Source: Alistipes sp.
GTDB lineage: Bacteria; Bacteroidota; Bacteroidia; Bacteroidales; Rikenellaceae
DNA: 28,097 nucleotides
Assembly (NCBI GenBank): GCA_017559615.1
Contig: JAFYRB010000060.1
Coordinates: forward strand, 1 to 28,097
Reading direction: 5' to 3'
The translations under genes were made by a program, and so were the position numbers. The notes beneath the pieces were generated by a model, which did no database searches, had not been told where the DNA came from, and was given only the letters and a program-made list of their open reading frames with translations. Positions 7,012-14,819 of the stretch are shown in pieces. Position 1 is the stretch's first letter. Every line of letters starts with the position of its first letter.

Positions 7012-8751
7012 TTATTTCTCTGCGGTGCCAAATCTATCGAGGTAGGCGATAAGCGACCTATCATCTCCCGTAAGTCCGAACTTCTGGCGCAGACGTGAGC
7101 GTGCTACGTTGATGCTTCCTGGACTCTGATTCGTGATGTTCGAAATCTCCTTTGTCGACATCTTCATATGGATAAATAGACAGAGCTTGCGCTCGTTCTT
7201 CGTGAGGTTGGGATGCTCGCGGAGAAGGTTTTCGTAGAAGATGTTGTTGCTGTCGGCAAGTGTTTTCTCTACCTCTGCCCACTCGCCGCCACTGCCAATA
7301 TCCTTGCGTAGCTGATGGATTATATGGCGTAGCTGGGTGCGCATCTCGCGGTTGTCGCTGATGTTGAGTGTCGCGTTTAGCTCCTTGATAAGTTGCTCGA
7401 CATTGTTCTGTTCCTGAAACTGTTGTAGCTTCTGAATCTTGATAATCTCGTTTCTATAGTTAATCTCCTGTTCGCTCTGCGCTCGCTGAAGGTCTCGATT
7501 CTTGCGCTCAAGGCGGTAACGCGAGTAGAGAAGAATACCCACTATAAAGATTACTATAACCGAGATGATATATAGGCGTGTTACCAGACGGCTCTGCTTC
7601 TGCTCTTGAATATGTATCTCCTCGCGACGCTTATGCTCCTGTTCGGAGTGGCGAAGCTCCATATCACTGATGAGTAGCGATAGCTTAACGATATTCTGCG
7701 TGTTATGCTGGCGCGTGTAGGTCTCGGCAAACGACATCAGCGCCTCGTACGCCTCACGATATTTACCCTGCTGATAGTAGATATCTTGAAGCAAGAAGTA
7801 GGAGTGTACGTTCTTGGTGTCGAAATCTCCATCGCCAAGAAGCTCTATCGAGCGCTTTAGGTCGTAGATAGCTTGGTTCGTATCGCCCATATTAAGGTGG
7901 TAGAAACCAAGCGCAGAGTAGTAATATCCCTCCTCTTTGAAATTGGATATCAGCGACTTGGCGAGTTCGAGATATCGTGCCGTAGCCTCAAAATCTTGGA
8001 ATATAAACTCCTGCATTGCGGCGTTGAGATAGACGTTTAGGAGTAGGTCGTTGAAGCCATACTCCTTGCATATCGCCTCGCCGCGCGCTATGATTTCGTT
8101 CACGCCATCGGGCGAGAGATCGTAGTGGAAGCGGTTGTTCAGCGCTCTTACAGCCTGATGTGCCTGCTCGCGGTTAGCATAACTCTCCGAGACCTTTATG
8201 TTGTAGTTCATTGCACGCTTTGGGTCCTTGTGATAGAAGAAATCTACCTGCTCGAGTGCGAGGTATGCCTCGCGTATGGTTGTCGAGTCGCCGATTAATG
8301 TAGCTTCGTCCAATGCCCTTATGCCGCTGCTGAATGCGTTGTGATAGTCGTTGTTACGCAGATAGATACGTGCCAGCAGAGCATTTGTGCGTGCCAGACA
8401 GGGCCAATTCTCCATCTTCTCGTATATGGCGTATGCACGCCTACGATATTGTAGCGCATCTGTATATTTGTGAAGATTGCTCTCGCTGTACTCCGACATA
8501 AAATCGTAGACCTGCGCAATATCCTCGCTAACAGATAGCGAATCTACATCCGAGAGGACGAGTTGCGCATAGTCGTAGGCACGCTCACGGTCGCTCGTGC
8601 GATACTGCTTAAACTTCTCAATGTTTCGATTCAGCGTTTTTGATTCGAGTTGTTGAGCTTGAAGGGGTGAAATAAATGTCGTAATGCAGAGTATTACAAT
8701 TAAATTGCGTAATGCTCTCGAGCTGAAAATGTTATATTGCGTAACTATCAT
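7012..8751 (-). CDS. Membrane-bound TPR / LuxR-type HTH transcriptional regulator
   Basis: A one-component regulator of a type common in Bacteroidetes. In the 579-residue form starting at 8751 there is a signal peptide or first membrane segment at about residues 14-33, and a tetratricopeptide-like helical region covering roughly 40-360, predicted periplasmic. A transmembrane helix lies near 390-410 (LYIISVIVIFIVGILLY), a coiled coil near 411-465, and a C-terminal HTH of LuxR type near 516-575 (TKNERKLCLFIHMKMSTKEI, then SPGSINVARSRLRQKFGL). The frame extends to 8784. I prefer 8751 because a -7 element occupies 8782-8789, so transcription would begin downstream of 8784. It is divergent from the lipoprotein cluster, which is the obvious target. 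That link is inferred from position. Confidence 0.85.
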   Translation of the reverse strand: MIVTQYNIFSSRALRNLIVILCITTFISPLQAQQLESKTLNRNIEKFKQYRTSDRERAYDYAQLVLSDVDSLSVSEDIAQVYDFMSEYSESNLHKYTDALQYRRRAYAIYEKMENWPCLARTNALLARIYLRNNDYHNAFSSGIRALDEATLIGDSTTIREAYLALEQVDFFYHKDPKRAMNYNIKVSESYANREQAHQAVRALNNRFHYDLSPDGVNEIIARGEAICKEYGFNDLLLNVYLNAAMQEFIFQDFEATARYLELAKSLISNFKEEGYYYSALGFYHLNMGDTNQAIYDLKRSIELLGDGDFDTKNVHSYFLLQDIYYQQGKYREAYEALMSFAETYTRQHNTQNIVKLSLLISDMELRHSEQEHKRREEIHIQEQKQSRLVTRLYIISVIVIFIVGILLYSRYRLERKNRDLQRAQSEQEINYRNEIIKIQKLQQFQEQNNVEQLIKELNATLNISDNREMRTQLRHIIHQLRKDIGSGGEWAEVEKTLADSNNIFYENLLREHPNLTKNERKLCLFIHMKMSTKEISNITNQSPGSINVARSRLRQKFGLTGDDRSLIAYLDRFGTAEK

Positions 8752-8781
8752 AAAATTAGCTATATAGATTTTTTTGTAATA

Positions 8782-8789
8782 CAAATGTA
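8782..8789 (-). promoter_or_regulatory. -7 promoter element of the TPR-HTH regulator gene
   Basis: On the minus strand it reads TACATTTG, an exact TAnnTTTG match, about 30 bases before the ATG at 8751. It overlaps the upstream in-frame ATG at 8784 and so argues for the shorter protein. Confidence 0.45.
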
Positions 8790-8856
8790 ATGATATTTTT
8801 TCAAATTGTTATACTATTATAATATATTTTTTTCGCCGACAACCCTCCTATGTTAT

Positions 8857-8864
8857 TAATTTTG
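8857..8864 (+). promoter_or_regulatory. -7 promoter element of the first lipoprotein unit
   Basis: TAATTTTG matches TAnnTTTG exactly, about 40 bases before the start at 8906. No good TTTG is present upstream (only TTTC at 8831-8834), which would fit a promoter needing an activator such as the divergent regulator. Confidence 0.45.
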
Positions 8865-8905
8865 TGTCAACGATGAATAATAACAAATAAAAAATACCTA
8901 AAACT

Positions 8906-10258
8906 ATGAAACGACTATTCTTCTATTTTCTAGTGATTTTGGCCGCGGTTGCTTGCACGAAGCCAAACAACCCAGAACCGAATCCAGAGCCTACACCTAC
9001 CACACCTTCATTTAATATAAGTGTGCAGGAGGATAAGTTGTCAGCCTTCTCGGTGACGTTCGATATCGTGCCAGAGGATAAGGAGGCAAAGTATTACTAC
9101 GATATTATCTCGAAGGCGCGCATTGGCGAGGTTAGCATCAAGACGCTTAAGAGAGAGATTGAGGAGGGCTCGGCAAAGATGGCTGAACTTACAGGTACTC
9201 CATACGAGGAGGTACTCGAGCAGATTCTATCAAAGGGTGACAACCTCAATATCTTGAGCAATTCTGGTTACCGCCCAGAGACAGATTTTTATATCTACGC
9301 CTTCTATTGGGATGGAGATGAGGATGCAGAGCTTGCTCTTTGTGAGTTCCGCACTCCAGCGATTGTGAACTCTTCGGAGAGCATTGCCATTGAGGCAACC
9401 AGCACCGAGACTCACGCCTTGACACTTGATGTTCAGCCTACCGATGGCGTAGTGGAGTATTGGTACTACTTTGCAGAGCGCTCGAAGGCTGATGCGATGT
9501 TCAAGCAGCTTGAGGATGAGAATGCCTTTATGTCATATCACGTTATGAACGTGGGCGCTCGTTACGAGGGTGCGCAGAGTATGGAGCATAAGGGCCTTAA
9601 GCCAGAGACAGAGTATATGGCAGTGGTTGTGGGTATTGATACGGAGCTTAACCGCTTTCAGGTTAGCGAGGTGTTCACAACTCTCAAGGAGCAGACACAG
9701 CAGCGCGTAGAGTCGGAGTTGTTCGAGAGGTTGCTTGGCCAGTGGAGTGGCGTGCAGACCATTACCGATTTGTATGCCGCGCCAATGGAGAGTACGTTTA
9801 CCGTAAATATCCTCTCGGAGATTAGTGACGTGGCGTATGACTATCGTGCTATGAATCAGTTGGTAGCAACTGTTGATGGTTGGTGTAATATTGACTATTA
9901 TAGTGCTACCGAGCTTGCCGAGATGGAGATTGAGGAGGCGGAGAATAAGTGGGGCCCAAAGTGGGTTTTCAACGTTGCGGAGGGTGATGTTGTGACCTTG
10001 GATGGTAAGGCTTGCAACTCGGTTGTAGGTTGGCTCTTCTTTGGCGACTGCTTTATGCTCAATATGGAGGCAGAGAATCAAGTAATTGATACTAATACAG
10101 ACTTTGAGGTAGAGGTTTCGGCAGGCTACAACACTCTTACCATTAAGTCTCCAGCTTCAATGCCTAATAGCTACCCAGGTCTTGGCTACTACTTCGATGG
10201 TATTGGCTGGATGGGTTACTACTACGGTCTTTCAACTATCGTACTTACACGAAACTAA
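8906..10258 (+). CDS. Surface lipoprotein with two Fn3-like domains and unknown C-terminal domain
   Basis: A 450-residue lipoprotein. The signal peptide ends in AAVAC, with the lipidated Cys17. A Pro/Glu-rich linker (about 20-34) follows. Two Fn3-like domains span about 35-152 and 158-262. Each has the VxPxD...YYYD or VQPTD...YWYYF strand, a helical insert, and the closing RPETDFYIYAF or LKPETEYMAVV motif. The C-terminal domain, about 270-450, starts LLGQWSGVQTITD like a lipocalin/calycin strand and is rich in Tyr, Gly and Trp; I do not recognise it. The position after the lipid anchor and the linker suggest surface display. It is the first gene of the unit read with the next two, 37 bases apart. 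The substrate or partner is unknown. Confidence 0.75.
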   Translation: MKRLFFYFLVILAAVACTKPNNPEPNPEPTPTTPSFNISVQEDKLSAFSVTFDIVPEDKEAKYYYDIISKARIGEVSIKTLKREIEEGSAKMAELTGTPYEEVLEQILSKGDNLNILSNSGYRPETDFYIYAFYWDGDEDAELALCEFRTPAIVNSSESIAIEATSTETHALTLDVQPTDGVVEYWYYFAERSKADAMFKQLEDENAFMSYHVMNVGARYEGAQSMEHKGLKPETEYMAVVVGIDTELNRFQVSEVFTTLKEQTQQRVESELFERLLGQWSGVQTITDLYAAPMESTFTVNILSEISDVAYDYRAMNQLVATVDGWCNIDYYSATELAEMEIEEAENKWGPKWVFNVAEGDVVTLDGKACNSVVGWLFFGDCFMLNMEAENQVIDTNTDFEVEVSAGYNTLTIKSPASMPNSYPGLGYYFDGIGWMGYYYGLSTIVLTRN

Positions 10259-10301
10259 TTTAATTTACCCCCATAGATTATAAACTTAAAACTATATGAT
10301 T

Positions 10302-12530
10302 ATGAAAAGATTTACAATTTTAGCATTGACAGCATTGAGCTTTGGCTTATTCAGCTGCGATAAGGAGCCTCAGAACAATACATCGGACGAGGCGCAGCCT
10401 ACGATTACTTTGGAGAAGAAGAGCGAGGCTGCTCACTCGGTTACCTTCACTCTTGAGACCGAGAACGCCAAGGAGGTACGTTATATGGTCCTTGAGGATG
10501 AGGCTGATATGCCAGCTCTCGAGACAATTCTTAGCGAGGGTACAGCGGTTGAGCTTGACGAGAATGGGAGTAGTGACGTTACAGCAGAAGGGCTTGAGGC
10601 CGATACAGAATATAAGGTGGTTGCTGCCGCAAGAAACATCACAAAAAGTGCCGGCTCAAACACACTCTACTTTACAACAGCATCTGAAGCAGCCCTTACA
10701 CTATCAGTAGAGATTGTGCAGGTTACTCACCAGAGTATGAACTTCCGCTTCAATCAGGCAAATGCCACAAAGCTCTCTTATCTTGTACTTTACGCCGATA
10801 AGACTACGCCTAACGAGCAGTACGTATTGCTCAACGGCGAGGAGGTTGACGTAAATAATAAGGAGTCTGTCGAGGTTGCAGGTCTTGAGTCGTCAAAGGC
10901 ATACAAGTTGGTTGTCGCTGCCGAGGGTGTTGGCCAGACAGTGCTTGTAGAGGAGGAGTTCCAGACCGACGACGATCCTAATCAGGTTATCAACCACGCT
11001 TACACTCGCGCTCGTGGTACGAAGTATGGTTCGAGCTACTTTATGATGTTCTCATACGAGGATGCTAACGAGGCTGATAACTTTGCTTACAACGATAAGA
11101 CCTTGAGCCTTGACTTCTACGCTGATCCAGATAAGGATTACCTCCCAGCGGGTACTTATGAGGTTAAGGAGTCTACCGAGCCTGACTGCGTAAGCTCGTA
11201 TCGTTACTCTACTTATGGCTACGATAATGGTATTCAGCTTAAGAGCGGTGCTGTTGTTGTTGCTATCGACCCAGATACTAAGGCCTATTCATTCGATATC
11301 GACCTCTTCTTGAAGGATGGCCGTCACCTTAAGGCAACTTATAGCGGTGATGTGGATAATATGCCTGTAATTGATATTACTACCGTAACTACAAACTTCA
11401 TAAAGGCCTCTGCAACAACCTCAAACAATGGCTCAAGCTGGGTGTTGAACCTCGAGGATGAGGCTGGTAACAAGGCGAAGTTCGATGTGTGCAACGCCTT
11501 CGCTGCTCCATATCTTGCGGAGAATACATACGTTATTAGCACCTCTACCGAGACTTTGTCTACACGTGCTGCTGAGGCTGGTCAGTTCGATGCCGAGACA
11601 TCATCGTTCGTTGTAGCTGGCGAGGGTGAGTTTAAGTTCCTAACTGGCTCGCTCCACGTATCTATTGATTGGCAGGCGCAGAAGTATATGTTGACTTTCT
11701 ACGGCACGTTGACCGATAACTATGTTATTGAGGCAAAGTATGATGGCACTATCGAGGGTATCTCACTTGCACAGTCGGAGGAGATTATCGACGTAATGCT
11801 CACTGGAGCATCGGCATCAGCATACGATAACAACACTAACTGGTATGTGACATTTGTTCAGAATGTTGATGATGCAGAGGCATATCGCGTAGTTTTGGAC
11901 TTCTACTGCCCAGCATCAGAGTATCTTCTCGCGGGCTACTATCGTCTTGGTAATAGCGTTGATGGTCGTTACCTCGGTGTTGATGCTACATCAATCCGTA
12001 TCGCTGGCGAGGGACAGTATAGCGCAGTGGATGCTAACGCTTCAGTATCTATCGATATGGCTTCGAAGAGCTACACCTTTGATATCTCATTCAAGATTCA
12101 GGATGGCCGTACGTTTAAACTCGCTTACGTAGGCGAGGTTAGCGGTATGACAATTACCGAGACCGAGGAGGTGCCTGATACTATCGAGTGGACAACATTT
12201 GTAGCAAAAAAGTGGTACTCTGATAACTGGAACTTGAATGTTGCTGATGCGGATGGTAAGTATGTATTCGATTTCGACCTTCGTACAGGCGACTCATCTG
12301 CTAACTACATCTCATCAGGTACCTATACAATTGGTGGGCAGGGACAGTACATCGACTACAATTATAGCAAGTTTAACGGCAATAGCAAGGCATTTAAGGA
12401 GGCTACATTGGTACTTGTATATCACGAGGATACGATGACTTATGATGTTGAGTTTGACGTAACGCTCTCTGACGACACAAACTTCAAGTGTTCGTACAGT
12501 GGTGCTATCGAAAATTCGCCAGCATTGTAA
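10302..12530 (+). CDS. Lipoprotein with two Fn3-like domains and four tandem beta repeats
   Basis: The frame opens at ATG 10296 (744 residues). The ATG at 10302 gives a standard signal peptide MKRFTILALTALSFGLFSC, and either start is possible. Numbering from 10296, the lipidated residue is Cys21, with acidic DKEP after it. Two Fn3-like domains lie at about 36-128 and 134-226. Four tandem repeats of about 120-130 residues follow at roughly 233-360, 361-493, 494-622 and 623-744. Each repeat contains a GxY strand after an aliphatic-Ala/Ser turn (LPAGTYEV, LAENTYVI, LLAGYYRL, ISSGTYTI), a hydrophobic hairpin, and most end in DGR-x-hydrophobic-K-x-x-YxG. The repeat is not one I can name; a beta-sandwich or beta-barrel fold is likely. 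Second gene of the first unit. Confidence 0.75.
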   Translation: MKRFTILALTALSFGLFSCDKEPQNNTSDEAQPTITLEKKSEAAHSVTFTLETENAKEVRYMVLEDEADMPALETILSEGTAVELDENGSSDVTAEGLEADTEYKVVAAARNITKSAGSNTLYFTTASEAALTLSVEIVQVTHQSMNFRFNQANATKLSYLVLYADKTTPNEQYVLLNGEEVDVNNKESVEVAGLESSKAYKLVVAAEGVGQTVLVEEEFQTDDDPNQVINHAYTRARGTKYGSSYFMMFSYEDANEADNFAYNDKTLSLDFYADPDKDYLPAGTYEVKESTEPDCVSSYRYSTYGYDNGIQLKSGAVVVAIDPDTKAYSFDIDLFLKDGRHLKATYSGDVDNMPVIDITTVTTNFIKASATTSNNGSSWVLNLEDEAGNKAKFDVCNAFAAPYLAENTYVISTSTETLSTRAAEAGQFDAETSSFVVAGEGEFKFLTGSLHVSIDWQAQKYMLTFYGTLTDNYVIEAKYDGTIEGISLAQSEEIIDVMLTGASASAYDNNTNWYVTFVQNVDDAEAYRVVLDFYCPASEYLLAGYYRLGNSVDGRYLGVDATSIRIAGEGQYSAVDANASVSIDMASKSYTFDISFKIQDGRTFKLAYVGEVSGMTITETEEVPDTIEWTTFVAKKWYSDNWNLNVADADGKYVFDFDLRTGDSSANYISSGTYTIGGQGQYIDYNYSKFNGNSKAFKEATLVLVYHEDTMTYDVEFDVTLSDDTNFKCSYSGAIENSPAL

Positions 12531-12553
12531 TTACGGATTAAAAGTTTACGACT

Positions 12554-14464
12554 ATGAGACGATTTTGGTTAATGATAGTGTGTCCGCTTATTACTCTTGC
12601 ACTCTTTACAGGGTGCAAGGGTGACGAGCCTGTTGGACCGCAGCAACCTGATGCTCCACAGCTTACACTCGAGCAGACAAGTGTAGATGTAGCTGCCGAT
12701 GGTGGTCACTTCGAGCTAAACTACACCCTTGCGAACGCCGTTGAGGGTGCGGAGCTTAAGGTAAATGTCGAGCATAGCTGGGTGAGAAACGTCGTTGCCG
12801 AGGATGGTGTTATCTCGTTTGATGTTGATGCAAGCTACGAGGCGACGGCTCGCAACTGCCGCCTTGAGGTGATATACCCAGGCGTCTATCCTAACCCTAC
12901 AATTAAGGTTAAGCAGAGCGTAGGTAAGGAACACTCTATTAAGTTGACTCTTATCAACGCTGCGGCTACAACCATCACTCTCGATGTTGAGCCACAGGAT
13001 AAGAGTATGCCTTATGTATTTATTTTAGGTAATGGCGATTACCTTATGGAGGGCGACCTTATGACTAATGATGAGGCTCTCTGGGCCAGCGATATTGAGA
13101 TTTTCGAGAGCTTTGGCAATGCTTTTGGCTCTGACGCTACGGATGCAGCAAAGGCATTTATGTATCAGGGTGATTTGAAGGGGCATCAGTTTACGGGTGT
13201 TACTCCTAATACCACCTATGTAGCCTATGCTTATGGCTTTGATAACGAGACGCTTACTCCCTTGACCGAGATTTCACGCCTTGTCATCACAACATCGAGC
13301 GTTAACGACTATACCCTCCACTTCGACTTTGATGTTAAGGTTGATGGCCCTAACGTATCGTTCGACATCACGCCAAAGGGTTATGATGGCTACTACTATT
13401 ATGGTGTATTCTGGGCAAGCGACGTGCCACAAGGTACCGACCCGCAGGTTATGCGCGAGTTGTGCGAGGCTGACTGGGAGCAGCAGAAGGCTATATATTC
13501 ATCCTTCTTCGACACCCCAGAGCAGGGCCTAAACTTCATCTTCAACGAGTTGGCGTATAAGGGTACTACACACCTCGACGTAGAGTTGGATGCTAATACG
13601 GAGTTTGTTCTCTGGGCATTTGGTATGAACGATGAGGCGTTGCTAAATACCACTCCTGAGGTCTACTACTTCACAACTGGCGACGTCGCAGCATCGCAGA
13701 ATACCTTTGAGTTGAGCCTCGAGAGCCTACTCTCGCGTAAGGCTACCGTGAAGATTGAGCCTTCGAACGATGATACCTATATCGCAACATTGGTCGCTGC
13801 AGACCGCTTCGAGGGTACTTCCGATGCCGATATTATGACCTACATCATCAAGAATTTCAACTTGCAGTACACTTCAGGTACTCTTGTTGCTCCCGTTGAG
13901 GACCTCACTCCATCTACCGACTACGAGTTGTTGGTGTTTGGTTGTCAGGCTGGCGCTCCTACAACGAGCCTCCATCGCTTGAAGTTCACAACCTTGGATG
14001 TTGTGTATGCCGACCTCGACTTTGAGTTGGAGATTGGCGACTACTACGACGGCTCGGAGGTTGCGGCAATCAACTCGGAGTATGCGGCATTCGAGGGTAT
14101 GGTAATCGTGGGTATTACAGCAAACGTAGGTGCTGATGCCGTAGCGTTCTACTTTACGGCTATGAACGCTCTCGACTACCCATACTACTCTTATGAGCAG
14201 CTTATCGAGGGCCTTTTGGCCGAGGGAGCTGCCGAGGAGTTCGGAAACTTCGCATTTGAGTTCGACGAGCCATATACCTTCTTCGGTGTTGCCGAAGATG
14301 AGGATGGAAACTTTACCGAGATGTGGTCATCGAAGGAGATAACCTTCAAGAAGAACGGTTGCTCACCAGCATCGGAGTTCTTTACGTCTGTGGCTTCGGT
14401 GGGTGTCTTGGAAAAGTCGAACGCAACGCCCGCAACTGCTTCAGCATTAAGCGTTGAGCAGTAG
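12554..14464 (+). CDS. BACON and Fn3-like multidomain lipoprotein
   Basis: A 636-residue lipoprotein with the lipobox LFTGC (Cys21) and a short Pro/Gln linker. A BACON domain spans about 36-123, with LTLEQTSVDVAADGGHFEL at its start and SWVRNV in the middle. BACON domains are linked in Bacteroidetes to carbohydrate, mucin or surface-protein contexts. Four Fn3-like domains follow at about 127-248, 251-375, 383-480 and 484-600, with repeated VxPxx...Y and LxPxTxY motifs and helical inserts. The tail carries CSPASEFF with Cys603. Its architecture and this tail are shared with the gene at 17371, so the two are paralogues. It is the third and last gene of the first unit, 23 bases after the previous stop and followed by a terminator. 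Confidence 0.82.
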   Translation: MRRFWLMIVCPLITLALFTGCKGDEPVGPQQPDAPQLTLEQTSVDVAADGGHFELNYTLANAVEGAELKVNVEHSWVRNVVAEDGVISFDVDASYEATARNCRLEVIYPGVYPNPTIKVKQSVGKEHSIKLTLINAAATTITLDVEPQDKSMPYVFILGNGDYLMEGDLMTNDEALWASDIEIFESFGNAFGSDATDAAKAFMYQGDLKGHQFTGVTPNTTYVAYAYGFDNETLTPLTEISRLVITTSSVNDYTLHFDFDVKVDGPNVSFDITPKGYDGYYYYGVFWASDVPQGTDPQVMRELCEADWEQQKAIYSSFFDTPEQGLNFIFNELAYKGTTHLDVELDANTEFVLWAFGMNDEALLNTTPEVYYFTTGDVAASQNTFELSLESLLSRKATVKIEPSNDDTYIATLVAADRFEGTSDADIMTYIIKNFNLQYTSGTLVAPVEDLTPSTDYELLVFGCQAGAPTTSLHRLKFTTLDVVYADLDFELEIGDYYDGSEVAAINSEYAAFEGMVIVGITANVGADAVAFYFTAMNALDYPYYSYEQLIEGLLAEGAAEEFGNFAFEFDEPYTFFGVAEDEDGNFTEMWSSKEITFKKNGCSPASEFFTSVASVGVLEKSNATPATASALSVEQ

Positions 14465-14492
14465 GTTGTAGAGTTCATATAATACCTAAAAT

Positions 14493-14532
14493 GTGGTGTC
14501 ATAACATTGTGTTGTGGCACCACTTTTTTTTT
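14493..14532 (+). terminator. Rho-independent terminator closing the first lipoprotein unit
   Basis: A 12-bp stem with some G-U pairs (14493-14504 with 14512-14523) is followed by nine T residues. It separates the two lipoprotein transcription units. Confidence 0.88.
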
Positions 14533-14568
14533 GTTCGTATACTCGAAGTAGTAGTTGTAGAAAGTGTG

Positions 14569-14652
14569 TGAGTAAAAATACATAAATTATGAGTTTAAAT
14601 TAGGGGGGGGTAATTCGTTGTAAATCAGCGATATACAAATTGAGTAAAAATA
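14569..14652 (+). repeat. 12-bp direct repeat pair flanking a G8 run
   Basis: TGAGTAAAAATA occurs at 14569-14580 and again at 14641-14652, 72 bases apart. Between them is a run of eight G (14603-14610). The rest of the 355-base gap 14465-14819 is A+T-rich and holds only the terminator and the promoter. The repeats could be regulator sites, or could be chance in A+T-rich DNA. Confidence 0.35.
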
Positions 14653-14727
14653 ATAATAAGGAATAATGATGATTTGTGAGGTGAAATTTTTTTATGCGTA
14701 AGTGGTTCAATGTTAAGGAATTATTTA

Positions 14728-14735
14728 TATATTTG
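14728..14735 (+). promoter_or_regulatory. -7 promoter element of the second lipoprotein unit
   Basis: TATATTTG matches TAnnTTTG exactly, with no clear TTTG at the -33 position. It lies about 85 bases before the start at 14820, downstream of the terminator, so the five genes from 14820 on have their own promoter. Confidence 0.5.
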
Positions 14736-14819
14736 CGCCTCTAATGAGATGGGTAGTGTGACTCCTTTTATAGAATTATACATTAATTATTTATATAACC
14801 AATTAAAACACAAACATTT

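Noticed and set aside
8752..8784. Longer N terminus (ATG at 8784) for the TPR-HTH regulator
   Set aside because: The -7 promoter element overlaps this ATG, so it would not be in the transcript; the ATG at 8751 places the signal peptide near the N terminus.
9533..10081. Minus-strand open frame of 182 codons inside the first lipoprotein gene
   Set aside because: Antisense shadow with no signal peptide, motif or promoter.
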